NCBI GenBank assembly: GCA_004524445.1
Contig: SDNP01000002.1
Coordinates: forward strand, 1-64,000
DNA length: 64,000 nt
Source: Candidatus Thorarchaeota archaeon
GTDB taxonomy: Archaea > Asgardarchaeota > Thorarchaeia > Thorarchaeales > Thorarchaeaceae
Reading direction: 5' to 3'
The position numbers and the translations under genes are program-made. The notes below the pieces were generated by a model. It saw only the letters and a program-made list of their open reading frames with translations, did no database searches and was not told where the DNA came from. Positions 51,573 through 61,036 of the stretch are shown piece after piece; position 1 is the stretch's first letter; each line of letters opens with the position of its first letter.

Positions 51573-52595
51573 TTGCCGAAGTATTTTGCAATTCTATTTG
51601 GAAACGACTTGAATTTAGCCAATACTGAACTCCAAGCTATATTGGATTACATAGATGAGGGTGTCAGTAAGATTCCCGTCAAACGCTTTGTAACCTTTGA
51701 TTCTAATCATAATCCAATTCAATTTATCAGAAATCGTGCAGCTCTGGTTAGAGAAACAGGGTATATAGTTCAGGAGGCTCCTAGTGGAGAGGCATTGATT
51801 GCTTCAATTTCAAAGGATAGCCTCAAAGAGTATGTTTCTAGAGAACAAACATTTAGTGTTCGTGTTCGAAATATTGGAGATAAGCAAGAGTCCAGAAGTC
51901 CGCGGATTGAAAAAAGGATAGGCAAAGTAATTGAACAGCAAGCAGGCGCTTCAGTATCATTAGAGAATCCTGATGTTAGGTTTCTTGTAGTTATTGACGA
52001 TCACCGTCAGGTTCTTGTTACTTCTGAGCAATCCATTGCAAGAGAATCAATAGAAGAACGAAGGCCTCGAAACAGGGCCTTTTTCCATCCGAGCATAATG
52101 AACACTTCTCTTGCCAGAGCAATGTGTAACATTGCAAAAATAGATAGAGAATCCTTGGTCGTGGACCCATTTTGTGGAGCGGGAGGGATTCTTTCTGAAG
52201 CAGTGGGTCTCGCCAGTTCTGTAGTGGGAATCGACAGAAACTGGACACTCTTGGCAGGAGCTCGTGAGAATTTGAAGAAGCTTAAGAGAGAAAACTATAG
52301 CTTGGTACAGGCTGATGCACGACGACTATCTATGAGCTCTTGCGATAGTGTAGTTACGGACCCACCCTATGGAAGAACTAGTTCAACAAGGGGAGTAGAA
52401 GCGATAAGACTAGTGAGGGCATTTCTAGAATTTGTGTTGGAGGAGAAGATCGTTGAGAAGTCTCTTTGTATTTGCGCAAGCTTACAGATGGGCGTTTCTG
52501 AACTGGTTATGAATATGGGACTTGAAATCAGATATCATGTTAAAAGTCGTGTTCACAAGAGTCTCACCAGAGAGGTAATTTGTATCGAGTTTTAG
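51573..52595 (+). CDS. tRNA (guanine10-N2)-methyltransferase (Trm-G10/Trm11)
   Basis: 340 residues with an N-terminal THUMP-like RNA-binding part (about 1-160) and a Rossmann methyltransferase. FHPSIMNTSLARAMCNIA is the family's linker, VVDPFCGAGGILSEAVGLAS is SAM motif I near residue 197, and the catalytic VVTDPPYGRTSSTRG near 261 has the D-P-P-Y motif. Start is a TTG at 51573, four bases after the GPN stop, so the two genes form an operon. It modifies G10 in tRNA, a target present in the tRNA genes here. Confidence 0.93.
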   Translation: MPKYFAILFGNDLNLANTELQAILDYIDEGVSKIPVKRFVTFDSNHNPIQFIRNRAALVRETGYIVQEAPSGEALIASISKDSLKEYVSREQTFSVRVRNIGDKQESRSPRIEKRIGKVIEQQAGASVSLENPDVRFLVVIDDHRQVLVTSEQSIARESIEERRPRNRAFFHPSIMNTSLARAMCNIAKIDRESLVVDPFCGAGGILSEAVGLASSVVGIDRNWTLLAGARENLKKLKRENYSLVQADARRLSMSSCDSVVTDPPYGRTSSTRGVEAIRLVRAFLEFVLEEKIVEKSLCICASLQMGVSELVMNMGLEIRYHVKSRVHKSLTREVICIEF

Positions 52596-53017
52596 CTATC
52601 TACTATTTCGCCTTTCACAGTATGCGGGACAAACCAGTCAAGAAAACTCTCAAATTCATGATTGGTTGCGAGTCTTATGATAACCTCGATTCCACCCAAT
52701 GGCGGTGCATATTCAGTATCATCTACAACCTTGAGCTTCCCCGAGGAAGCAGCTTGCTTGTCTAATACAAGCATTGTCATTGTTCCGGTCCAATTGTTTC
52801 GCAAAAGCTTCTTCACCGCATCAATTATTCTGTAATCATGAATTGCTTGTCGAAGAGACACCAAGGATTCTCTATTAGTGGTAATTAGGGAGATAATTAT
52901 TCTATTTCCTTCCCCAACCTCTTCGAAGTTTTTGGTCATCCAAAAATAGGACAACGCATCTAGTACCTTGTTTTTATCTTCTGTAGGATTGACGGGTGTT
53001 CTGATCGTTATTTCCAT
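52592..53017 (-). CDS. UPF0201 family protein
   Basis: 141 residues. The archaeal UPF0201 (DUF54) core is visible as ITIRTPVNPTEDKNKVLDAL at the start, SLVSLRQAIHDYRIIDAVKK near residue 55 and NNWTGTMTMLVLDKQAASSG near 74. Fold resembles ribosomal L5-like RNA-binding proteins, so RNA binding is likely. It begins 1 bp after UPF0200, a conserved archaeal pairing, and its stop overlaps the tRNA methyltransferase stop. Confidence 0.9.
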   Translation of the reverse strand: MEITIRTPVNPTEDKNKVLDALSYFWMTKNFEEVGEGNRIIISLITTNRESLVSLRQAIHDYRIIDAVKKLLRNNWTGTMTMLVLDKQAASSGKLKVVDDTEYAPPLGGIEVIIRLATNHEFESFLDWFVPHTVKGEIVDS

Positions 53018-53018
53018 C

Positions 53019-53558
53019 TCATAGCACAGACTCCATGACCTTCAGTGTGATTCTTCTAAGTTCCTCAATGGAACTCTCATTCACAATCATATGATCACTC
53101 AACGCAATTACTCCTCCTATACCAACTGATATTTCTCTCAAATCGCGTTCTCGGAAGACCTCCCATTTCTCAGGAGCGTCCTTTCTATTCCGGGATTGTA
53201 GCCGGGTAAATCGTGTTATGGGCGACGAATGGACAGCGACAGTTATGACATCATTTGAAAATTCCCGAAAGCGATTCATCTCAGGGATGCTTCTGCAACC
53301 CTCGATTATTACGGTATCAGAGTCGATTTTTTCCAACTGATTTATGCACCTCTCTGCAACAGCAGCAGGTCCATCCACTGCTCTCAATTCCAACATGACT
53401 TTCTTGGTGTTTTTTGGAGTGGCCTTCATTCCCCTTTTCTTTACCTCAAGCCTGATTACGTCCCCCATGATGACTATCGGCAATCCACTCTGCTTGAACT
53501 GCTTAGCCACTTCCGATTTGCCTGCACCAGGCATGCCTGTGATTATGATTATCTTCAT
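53019..53558 (-). CDS. UPF0200 P-loop kinase-like protein
   Basis: 179 residues from ATG 53558. P-loop ITGMPGAGKSEVAKQFKQSG at the N terminus, VIMGDVIRLEVKKRGMKATP, IEGCRSIPEMNRFREF near residue 87, and the lid-like RLQSRNRKDAPEKWEVFRER. It resembles dephospho-CoA or adenylate kinases; the true substrate is unknown. The longer frame (53669) adds 37 residues without family support. Confidence 0.9.
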   Translation of the reverse strand: MKIIIITGMPGAGKSEVAKQFKQSGLPIVIMGDVIRLEVKKRGMKATPKNTKKVMLELRAVDGPAAVAERCINQLEKIDSDTVIIEGCRSIPEMNRFREFSNDVITVAVHSSPITRFTRLQSRNRKDAPEKWEVFRERDLREISVGIGGVIALSDHMIVNESSIEELRRITLKVMESVL

Positions 53559-53787
53559 GTCCTTTCCACCGTTTCTTCTAGTATTCGGGCAAGAGTTATT
53601 GAATAGTAAATGAGGATTTGTATGGGTAGGGAGCGTTTTATTGTTTACAGTTTCTGATTTACCATTCACTACCTAGCTAATGGGATACGATATCCTTCAA
53701 AAATGGCTCGATGACATTGTTATGTTTCGAGAAGACACCACCAATCTAATGAGGGGGGGTATTCGATCTGGTATCTAGGTCAACACC

Positions 53788-54351
53788 ATGTCTGACAAAA
53801 TCAGGGCATTTCTAAGTATTGATATCAATGAAGATGACCTTCTCAATGAGATCGTCGAAATCCAGCATCTGATAGACACAAATGCAGCGAAGATAAAGCT
53901 TGTAGAGAGAGAGAATATACATTTCACTTGGAGATTCTTTGGGGATATAAAGAAGAGAAGAATTGAGCAAATTAAGGAAAAGCTCTCAGAGATTGATTTT
54001 GGTTCCTTTGACATTACTATTGGTGGGGTTGGGACGTTTCCGAATATCAGAAGACCTCGTGTCATATGGATTGGAGTGTTGGATAATATCGATAAGATGA
54101 GAGAATTGAAAAATCGGACAGATGATTTACTCGCATCTATTGGGTTTCCAAAAGAGAGAAGGAAGTTCATTCCTCATGCAACCATAGCAAGAGTCAGGTC
54201 AATTCATGACAAAGCACATCTTCAAGAGAATATTCAGTCAATCGCGAATCACAAAGTGGGAAAAATGACTGTTTCCAAAATCAGTATGACCAAAAGTACA
54301 TTGACGTCCTCTGGCCCAATATACGAAACGCTTTGGCAAATAGAAGCATGA
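53788..54351 (+). CDS. thpR: RNA 2',3'-cyclic phosphodiesterase (2H family)
   Basis: 187 residues, ThpR/LigT type. The two catalytic H-x-T/S motifs are IHFTWRFFGDIKKR near residue 48 and IPHATIARVRSIHDK near 131. It opens 2',3'-cyclic phosphates in RNA and was first seen as a 2'-5' ligase of tRNA halves in vitro. The neighbouring intron-containing tRNA-Pro makes a link to tRNA splicing attractive but unproven. Confidence 0.93.
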   Translation: MSDKIRAFLSIDINEDDLLNEIVEIQHLIDTNAAKIKLVERENIHFTWRFFGDIKKRRIEQIKEKLSEIDFGSFDITIGGVGTFPNIRRPRVIWIGVLDNIDKMRELKNRTDDLLASIGFPKERRKFIPHATIARVRSIHDKAHLQENIQSIANHKVGKMTVSKISMTKSTLTSSGPIYETLWQIEA

Positions 54352-54365
54352 ATTGGATTATTTGG

Positions 54366-54472
54366 TGGGCCGGGGGCGACTTGAACGCCCGATCTCTTGC
54401 AGTCTGTGACTTGAGGCATATTCACCAAAAGCCGCCCCAAGCAAGAATCATACCAAGCTAGACTACCGACCC
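54366..54472 (-). tRNA. tRNA-Pro (GGG) with anticodon-loop intron
   Basis: Acceptor GGGTCGG pairs with CCGGCCC (one U-G), discriminator A, encoded CCA at 54365-54363. The anticodon stem CTTGC/GCAAG is split by an insert in the loop after GGGG; anticodon GGG is complementary to 54436-54438. T arm GGGCG TTCAAGT CGCCC is normal. The intron is about 33 nt (approximately 54402-54434) at position 37/38. Its 5' side fits a bulge-helix-bulge: TTGG pairs with TCAA, then GGC with GCC. The 3' bulge is about 10 nt instead of 3, so the exact 3' cut is uncertain. Confidence 0.85.
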
Positions 54473-54592
54473 TAATCTGTTCCAAATTGCATATATCTCG
54501 TATTTCTAGTCGTTTGCTATGTCAAAGATAAAGATTACCACCTAGCAAGTATCCAAGAAGGGGGCTTGTAAATGGAAAGGTCTTGATGGTGA

Positions 54593-54600
54593 GAAATATA
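54593..54600 (+). promoter_or_regulatory. TATA-like element before the deacetylase gene
   Basis: AAATATAT lies about 36 bp before the deacetylase ATG, a normal archaeal TATA distance. AGGAG at 54608-54612 is too far from the start to be a standard ribosome-binding site. Confidence 0.35.
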
Positions 54601-54635
54601 TCAGCTAGGAGTTTATGACTTGATGGTGCAATCTC

Positions 54636-55676
54636 ATGAAAACAGACTTGGTCTTTCACGAACTCTTCACGAAACATGTTCTCTCTCCAGGGCATCCTGA
54701 GTCTCCGAAGCGGGTAAATACAGCACTTGATGCCCTCAAGAAGTCAGATTTGTTGGATTCTGGGAGAGTCAATATGCTACAACCCCGACCAGCACATTCT
54801 GATGAAGTGAGAACAATTCATTCTAAGAGCTATCTTGAAGAAGTGAAAGAGAGGTCCGATTCCGGTGGAGGATATTTCACACTAGACACATCTGTGAATG
54901 AATATACATTCGATGCAGCTATGCATGCTGCGGGAGGTGGCATTCAGACAGTAAATCGGATTCTTGATGGAGAAGCCAAAAATTCATTCATATTATGCAG
55001 ACCACCGGGCCATCATGCAGAGTATGACAGAGCTCTGGGCTTTTGTTTCATTAATAATATCGCCGTTGCTGCAAGACATCTTGTTTCTCGGAGGGGCATG
55101 CGTCGAGTTCTCATAATAGATTATGATGCTCATCATGGAAATGGGACACAAAATGCCTTTTATTCGGAAAGGGAGGTGTTCTATGTTGGCATACATCAGG
55201 ATGGAAGAACCCTCTTCCCCGGGACGGGTTTTGTTCACGAGAGAGGAGAAGGAAAAGGTGAGGGATACAACGTTAATCTACCCATGTACCCCGGATGTGG
55301 TGATATTTCCTATGACCTTCTCCTTCGGAAAATAATCAAGCCATTGGTGGATGAATTCTCTCCAGAATTTATCCTGATTTCTGCAGGTTTTGATTGCCAT
55401 TTTAGAGACCGTTTGACCTCCTTATCGCTAACCACTTCAGGTATTGCAAAGATGAATAATTCATTGAATCAGATAGCGAAGGATCACTGTGAAGGCAGGA
55501 TTGCTTTCTTCTTAGAAGGAGGCTATGATCTTGACGTCATGCGGCAGGCGTCTGTAAATCTTATTGAAGTGCTTACTGGATTGCCTAGGACAGAATATGG
55601 AGATGTCATGGAAGAGAACACTGTATCTGTAGAGAAAACCAGACAGCTCATAGAAACTGTAGAAAAATATCGGTAA
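54636..55676 (+). CDS. Histone-deacetylase-family protein (AcuC/HDAC-like)
   Basis: 346 residues of the arginase-like HDAC fold. Catalytic and zinc residues are intact: RPPGHHAEYDRALGFCFINN near residue 124 (active-site His pair), IIDYDAHHGNGTQNAFY near 165 (zinc Asp and His), and ILISAGFDCHFRD near 248 (zinc Asp). The start LVFHELFTKHVLSPGHPESP has the family's HPE motif. It may deacetylate proteins such as chromatin proteins or small acetylated compounds such as polyamines; the sequence does not choose. Confidence 0.94.
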   Translation: MKTDLVFHELFTKHVLSPGHPESPKRVNTALDALKKSDLLDSGRVNMLQPRPAHSDEVRTIHSKSYLEEVKERSDSGGGYFTLDTSVNEYTFDAAMHAAGGGIQTVNRILDGEAKNSFILCRPPGHHAEYDRALGFCFINNIAVAARHLVSRRGMRRVLIIDYDAHHGNGTQNAFYSEREVFYVGIHQDGRTLFPGTGFVHERGEGKGEGYNVNLPMYPGCGDISYDLLLRKIIKPLVDEFSPEFILISAGFDCHFRDRLTSLSLTTSGIAKMNNSLNQIAKDHCEGRIAFFLEGGYDLDVMRQASVNLIEVLTGLPRTEYGDVMEENTVSVEKTRQLIETVEKYR

Positions 55677-55695
55677 GTCGCTACCCAAGACATTC

Positions 55696-57936
55696 TTATT
55701 CGAAGTCTTCTAAGAGTGTCTGCATTGACTCATCCAAAAGGGGTTCATTTTCTAATGTTATTTCAGCCTTGCTTTCATCCACATCAAATCCAAGCTGTTT
55801 CTTAATTGACATAGCAATACCTGTTCCTATGGCTGGAACCCGTCCTATCTTCTGTATGTCAGCTTTATACAAATCTGATAAATTGTGTAGACCATTATTG
55901 AACAGCATTCTGGCACGGACTCTGCCTATGCCCCTTAACCCAACGAGTTCCAGCAATTCTTCTTTTACGCCATGTCTTATTCTTGAGTGGAGCTTGTGTA
56001 TGAGTGGAATATGTTTAGTAATTGCAGTCACTCGACATATTTCAGATGTGGAATATAATAGCCATTCAGCTGAACGTACATATCTATGAACATCACCCAT
56101 ACCCACGTTGTAGTTCTCGGTCATTTCTCTCTCGCTTTTTTCATTAATCCAGTCTTGAAGCAATCTTGCAGTTTTGAGTTCTGCAAGATAATTTGTGTAT
56201 GACTCTGGGTCCTCCCAACTATCAGGAAGAGGGACGCTTAAGTCGGGAAGATAGTCCGCGACCATAATCTCGTAATCTTCAAACTCTGATCTTGCTATAT
56301 AGGATGTAGGTTGGTCAGGAGTGTGACAAATAAGATGCAACAAGCCAATCTCAGTGATTTCTTCGCTTTTACCTAGAGTGTTTCGCAGCAGAATGGCTGA
56401 ATAAGGGTCAATATAAAGCCGGGACGTTCTCTCGCCTAATGGTGTGGCAACGAGAGTTCCGCCGTTATCACTCTTAGTCAGTCCACCGTCTTCGAGGAAG
56501 GTTATGACGGAAGTTATATGATGGTCAATTTCCCACTTCTCGAATTGATGGGAATAAAATGTCCCTTCTATCAGATTGTCTATTTTCTCGCGAGTTCTAG
56601 TAATTCCACCTGCAATCGTAGATAGGAGATGAAATCGCAGTGCCTTGGGGGAGGCTAATTTTGATGTTATCGCCTCAGTTTCTGATAGTACGTAGTTTTC
56701 CATCAAGAATTCTCTTTCTAGCTCACTTCGAGCAATAAGTATTGCCTCCCCATAGTCATCATATGCGGGCCGCCCGGCACGACCAGCCATCTGTTTGTAC
56801 TCGAGTATGGGTATTGGATAGCTTCCCCTTCCACGTTCAAACCTCCGATAATCGCGGATAACTACGCGTCTGGCTGGAAGATTTACACCAGCCGCTAATG
56901 TGGGAGTTGCTATGATGGCTTTTAGGGTATTATTCCTAAAGCAAGACTCAATAATGCTACGCTCTCGGTTTTTAAGACCAGCATGGTGAAATGCAGACCC
57001 TTTTCTTAAGACATCAGAGAGTGTCTTGGTTGATTCGGGGACAGTGGCACTTGATACCAAGCTTTTGGATACACGATGTAATTCATCCAAATCTTGGGGT
57101 GTCAAATACGGTCGGACTGATGATGCAATTCGCTTACTGAGAGAAACTGTAGACCTACGCGATGATACGAATACAAGTACCTGTCCATCCTCTTCGAGGA
57201 TGTCACAGACGATATCCGCAATGTGTTCTTTTCTTTTCATGCGTATATTGCGTGAGGTGTTATCCTCGAATGTGATTTCTCCATCAAGAAAAACCCCCTC
57301 AGTCAAGGGAATCGGACGCCAAGAACTTTTCACTAATTTGGCGTCAAGCCAACTAGCAATCTCGTCTGCGTTAGAAATCGTTGCACTAAGTGCAAGTACT
57401 TGTATACCACTCAATAGGCGTTCCAACTTGGCTATCACCATCTCGAGTGTAGGTCCGCGGGAAGAATCATTGACTAAATGAATCTCATCTGCAACGACTA
57501 TCCCAATTTTGTGAAGCCAATCTACATTATGTCGAATGATTGAATCTGCCTTTTCAGTAGTCATGATGACAATATCTGCTTCCTTTAATCTAGTGCCAGA
57601 TGAATCGTAATCTCCGACTGATACTGCAACAGTTATGCCAATCTTCTCATATTTCTTGAAATCGGCGTATTTTTCATGGGCCAAGGCACGAAGGGGAACT
57701 AGATATAGAGCCTTACCCCGGCCCTCCAAAATTGCCTTTAGCATTGCAATCTCAGCCACTAGTGTCTTACCTGAGCTAGTTGGGAATGCGAGAACGAGAT
57801 TTTCTCCTTGGAGTAATTTTGTATTGAATGCCATTTCTTGAGGCGGAAAAAGTTTGACTATTCCTATGCCTTTGAGTAAATCAATGACTCGTTGATTGAT
57901 TGGTAGCTCATCTATATTCGTTTCTTTCAACCCCAT
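55696..57936 (-). CDS. hel308: Hel308 (Ski2-type) DNA helicase
   Basis: Acts on stalled forks with 3'-5' unwinding. 746 residues. Q-like FPPQEMAFNTKLLQ, Walker A AFPTSSGKTLVAEIA near residue 53, DEIH box VVADEIHLVNDSSRGPTLE near 150, motif III LALSATISNADEIASWLDA near 184, motif VI QMAGRAGRPAYDDYGEAI near 390. The C-terminal ratchet and helix-hairpin-helix (GLRGIGRVRARMLFNNGLH near 665) are intact. It lies 16 bp after mcm on the same strand. Confidence 0.95.
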   Translation of the reverse strand: MGLKETNIDELPINQRVIDLLKGIGIVKLFPPQEMAFNTKLLQGENLVLAFPTSSGKTLVAEIAMLKAILEGRGKALYLVPLRALAHEKYADFKKYEKIGITVAVSVGDYDSSGTRLKEADIVIMTTEKADSIIRHNVDWLHKIGIVVADEIHLVNDSSRGPTLEMVIAKLERLLSGIQVLALSATISNADEIASWLDAKLVKSSWRPIPLTEGVFLDGEITFEDNTSRNIRMKRKEHIADIVCDILEEDGQVLVFVSSRRSTVSLSKRIASSVRPYLTPQDLDELHRVSKSLVSSATVPESTKTLSDVLRKGSAFHHAGLKNRERSIIESCFRNNTLKAIIATPTLAAGVNLPARRVVIRDYRRFERGRGSYPIPILEYKQMAGRAGRPAYDDYGEAILIARSELEREFLMENYVLSETEAITSKLASPKALRFHLLSTIAGGITRTREKIDNLIEGTFYSHQFEKWEIDHHITSVITFLEDGGLTKSDNGGTLVATPLGERTSRLYIDPYSAILLRNTLGKSEEITEIGLLHLICHTPDQPTSYIARSEFEDYEIMVADYLPDLSVPLPDSWEDPESYTNYLAELKTARLLQDWINEKSEREMTENYNVGMGDVHRYVRSAEWLLYSTSEICRVTAITKHIPLIHKLHSRIRHGVKEELLELVGLRGIGRVRARMLFNNGLHNLSDLYKADIQKIGRVPAIGTGIAMSIKKQLGFDVDESKAEITLENEPLLDESMQTLLEDFE

Positions 57937-57952
57937 GGAAGAGCGGACGATT

Positions 57953-60028
57953 TTAGCTCTGGGCCCGTTTCAACTTACCATGTTTGGGACTAAACAAAAT
58001 TCCTTCTGCGACAAGTTTTCTGATTACTTCTTCTGCCCTTTCCTTTGAGAGACCCAGAGGCTCCACCCGTCGAATCAATTCCTCTTCGCTGACAGTAGAG
58101 ATGCCCTCCGACTCCATATCTCTCATTACCTTCAATATGGTATCGGACGAGCTCCTTTGTGCTGCACTCATCTTGGAAACCATTCGGTCTATGTCGATTT
58201 TTCCTGTTATACGGTCAAGTGCAACCATTTTCAGAGACTCTTCCATGAGTCTCACGGAGGCTTGGGCATCCTCTTTGCTCACTTTGGATTTCAGTGCCAT
58301 TCGAGCTCTTGCCTCTGAAAGACGAACAAGTGCCTCTAACTGTCGAGCTGTGATAGGAACGGGAGCTGCGCCCCCTTCGGCCGTCTTTCTAAGGTCCACA
58401 TAGAAATTCTCTATAACTTCGGCAGCTTCTACTGTGAGTTGCGGCAACACATATCTGTGAGCATATCCAATGTATTTCTTCAAGAAACCGGGTGGGATGG
58501 GAGGGGTCTTGCTGTCCGTTTCGCTCCGTCTCATTCTATGCATCCCTAATATGAATTGAGCAAGTTCACGGTCCTTTGTTGCCTCAACTGTATCAACAAG
58601 AATCCACATTAAGTCGAATCGAGAGAGAATTGTAAAAGGTAACTTTATGTTGTCCTGAACTGAGGCGGATGGCTCATATCGACCAAGAGTCGGATTTGCA
58701 GCTGCGAGAATGGATGTTCTTGCATTTAGTGTTGCTACAATGCCTGCCTTTGCAATGCTCACTGTATGTTGCTCCATTGCTTCATGGATAGCTGTTCGAT
58801 CGTTTGGGTCCATCTTGTCAAATTCATCAATACATGCGATTCCTTGGTCAGCAAGAACCAATGCTCCCGCCTCCAATGTCATAGCACCACTATCTGTATC
58901 ATGAACAACAGCAGCAGTCAATCCGGCAGCTGTTGTTCCCTTTCCAGATGTGTAAAGACTTCTAGATGCCAATTTCGAAACAAACTTCAATATCTGGCTT
59001 TTTCCCGTTCCGGGGTCTCCAATCATTAGAATATTAGACCTGCCTCTCAAGCGTGTTCCGTCTGGAAGGGTTTTTCCTACTCCCCCAAAGAGAAGCAAAG
59101 CAATGGATTCCTTTATGTCTTCATGCCCCTTGATTGAGGGCGCAATAGATGCGACAATTCGTTCATGTACGTACGGATCTTCGGCAAGTTCCTGAATCTG
59201 CTTTTCGTCTTCTTCAGATAGCTCCAATTGTTCATACTCTTTTTCCGCTATTTCAACACCGTTTGCTTGAATGAAGACATTAAAGGTTGCCAATCGACCT
59301 CTTCTTCTTGAAAAGTCAGGTGCCGTCATCAGAATGCCAGTTATTTTCACAAGGTCACCAGGTCGAGAGATATCAACAATATCTCCTTCTAGAATGACAT
59401 CAACTGACCGCGGCATTTGACCTGGGGGAAGTTCTTCGGGTGACTCTTGTATTCGTACTTTTTGCCAGTCACGGAATTGTGACTTTTCTGGAACGAGTCT
59501 TACAGGTGTCTTTTTCCCACACACGGGACATTGATCAGGTTCTATATATCTTCCATCTTCTTGGGATAGCGAAATTTCTTCACCACATCTTCTGCAGCGA
59601 AAGGTTGCATGAACGAGTAGAGGCTTAACCTCACTGGCTCGCATCATGATGCCACTGATGTGTATCAGTTTTCCTATATGCCTAGACCGAATAGACCGAA
59701 GTGAAACGTGCTCTGGATAGTTAACAATTCTGACTTTTATTAAGCCCTCTTCAATTCCGGCCATATAATCGGGGTCTTCGGTCCTGAGAAGGGAACGTAA
59801 TGCATCATCGGCCAGTTGCAGAAAACTAATTGGATCCTCTTTGGAGAGAGCTAGGAACACATTGTCAAAGCTTGTCAAGTCCTGAAAATCAACATTAATC
59901 GAGGTTTCCTCATTGATAGACATCTGTTGTGTTCTAGTCCAATATGTTGCGTTTCCTTGTTCATCTTTATAGGATTTGAGAAATTCCTCAAATCTTTCCT
60001 GTGGCCCTACTTCGTATTCTGACATCAA
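57953..60028 (-). CDS. mcm: MCM replicative helicase
   Basis: 691 residues, single archaeal MCM. N-terminal domain with zinc ribbon (FRCRRCGEEISLSQEDGR, then QCPVCGKKT) near 145-170 and an OB fold. AAA+ core: Walker A MIGDPGTGKSQILKFVSKLA near residue 340, Walker B GIACIDEFDKMDPND near 400, arginine finger LSRFDLMWILVDTVEATKD near 470. The C-terminal winged helix (about 610-690) is present. It sits between gins23 and hel308. Confidence 0.97.
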   Translation of the reverse strand: MMSEYEVGPQERFEEFLKSYKDEQGNATYWTRTQQMSINEETSINVDFQDLTSFDNVFLALSKEDPISFLQLADDALRSLLRTEDPDYMAGIEEGLIKVRIVNYPEHVSLRSIRSRHIGKLIHISGIMMRASEVKPLLVHATFRCRRCGEEISLSQEDGRYIEPDQCPVCGKKTPVRLVPEKSQFRDWQKVRIQESPEELPPGQMPRSVDVILEGDIVDISRPGDLVKITGILMTAPDFSRRRGRLATFNVFIQANGVEIAEKEYEQLELSEEDEKQIQELAEDPYVHERIVASIAPSIKGHEDIKESIALLLFGGVGKTLPDGTRLRGRSNILMIGDPGTGKSQILKFVSKLASRSLYTSGKGTTAAGLTAAVVHDTDSGAMTLEAGALVLADQGIACIDEFDKMDPNDRTAIHEAMEQHTVSIAKAGIVATLNARTSILAAANPTLGRYEPSASVQDNIKLPFTILSRFDLMWILVDTVEATKDRELAQFILGMHRMRRSETDSKTPPIPPGFLKKYIGYAHRYVLPQLTVEAAEVIENFYVDLRKTAEGGAAPVPITARQLEALVRLSEARARMALKSKVSKEDAQASVRLMEESLKMVALDRITGKIDIDRMVSKMSAAQRSSSDTILKVMRDMESEGISTVSEEELIRRVEPLGLSKERAEEVIRKLVAEGILFSPKHGKLKRAQS

Positions 60029-60107
60029 TGCCTGCCTCAGATATTGAATGTGATTCTAAATCGGTTGAGTATCTGCCCCGAGTTCTACTTAATGATTTCT
60101 TGGAGTT

Positions 60108-60116
60108 GTATTTAAG
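60108..60116 (-). promoter_or_regulatory. TATA-like element before mcm
   Basis: On the minus strand CTTAAATAC lies about 80 bp upstream of the mcm start, suggesting an own promoter for mcm besides readthrough from gins23, with a leader of roughly 50 nt. No other matching element is closer. Confidence 0.35.
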
Positions 60117-60172
60117 CTACTGTATTCATACTTTCATTTTTTTGGCGAAAACAACAACATGCAATTGCTTTT

Positions 60173-60225
60173 GCACATGAAAAAAAGCGGTTCCTCCTGA
60201 ATTGTGTGAGAACCATTTCATGTGC
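60173..60225. other. Two-part hairpin between gins23 and mcm
   Basis: In the 264-bp gins23-mcm gap, GCACATGAAA (60173-60182) pairs perfectly with TTTCATGTGC (60216-60225). Inside it GGTTC (60189-60193) pairs with GAACC (60210-60214). The internal loop is asymmetric (AAAAGC against A) and the apical loop 16 nt. It lies after the gins23 stop and before the mcm TATA-like element. It could be a processing or termination structure of the gins23 transcript or a small RNA. No coding frame is evident in this gap. Confidence 0.45.
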
Positions 60226-60292
60226 GGCCTTTAGTCCTTTTTTTGTAGACCGAAGAATTTCATCAAATAGGACATGGAACGTTTGAAAACGG

Positions 60293-60853
60293 TCATTGTG
60301 TTATTTCTGCTCGCCAAGAAGATAGCAAAGCAATCATCTCTTCACATAGCCATCTCTCTTCCAAAGTCATTCCTTTCCTCTTGTCTTGATAAGCTCCTGA
60401 TTTCGCAACCCGGAGTATTTTTGAAAGTCGAGTTTCCACAATCAAAGGAATTATACGTTGCATCTTTTTAATTTCGTCACGGATTCTTGGGTCAATGGAG
60501 GTTCTATCTTCTTGTAGATTGAGAAGACTTCTTCTTAGAGCAGAATAGAGAAGAGGGTGAAATTCTTGAATGCGATGGGGATGATCCTCTTCTACTCGAT
60601 AGATATTTTGAAGGTGTCGTAGAGAATCGTAGTCATCTTCTTGTGAAATGTCAGCAATTTTTCTATGAACCAAATTTTCAATAACCCAATTCGGAAGATG
60701 AACCTTGGAACCAGCCTTAAACGGTCCAAATTTTTTGCCACCAACGATGATTTCGGACATATCTTCTTTGATAAGACAATCGCGGTAGGCGTTTAGAAAA
60801 GCCATGTCTGAGCGTCGTACAATATCGGAGGTGTGTTCTCTAATCTCTATCAT
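60293..60853 (-). CDS. gins23: GINS complex subunit Gins23
   Basis: 186 residues with the B-A domain order of the Gins23 type. The small B domain at about 34-70 reads IIVGGKKFGPFKAGSKVHLP followed by WVIENLVHRKIADI, and the helical A domain occupies 75-186 (LLYSALRRSLLNLQEDR, ERWLCEEMIALLSSWRAE). Position directly upstream of mcm supports the call. With gins51 at 19 kb it would form the usual 2:2 archaeal GINS. Confidence 0.85.
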   Translation of the reverse strand: MIEIREHTSDIVRRSDMAFLNAYRDCLIKEDMSEIIVGGKKFGPFKAGSKVHLPNWVIENLVHRKIADISQEDDYDSLRHLQNIYRVEEDHPHRIQEFHPLLYSALRRSLLNLQEDRTSIDPRIRDEIKKMQRIIPLIVETRLSKILRVAKSGAYQDKRKGMTLEERWLCEEMIALLSSWRAEITQ

Positions 60854-61036
60854 GACCCTTCACCAGGTATTTGATAGTCAAGCAGTGTACTTCATAAACT
60901 TCTTGTTAGATTAGTAGGTATGGGTAAGTGAAATTCATATTGGATGCTTCTTTTCACATATTCGAAGAAGCTTTTAAGGCCACCATATACGTGAGAATGA
61001 GCCAAGATGAAATATCCAATTGGATGGGATTCGTGA

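Noticed and set aside
60274-60471. 65-codon plus-strand frame overlapping gins23
   Set aside because: Antisense to the well-supported Gins23 helical domain.
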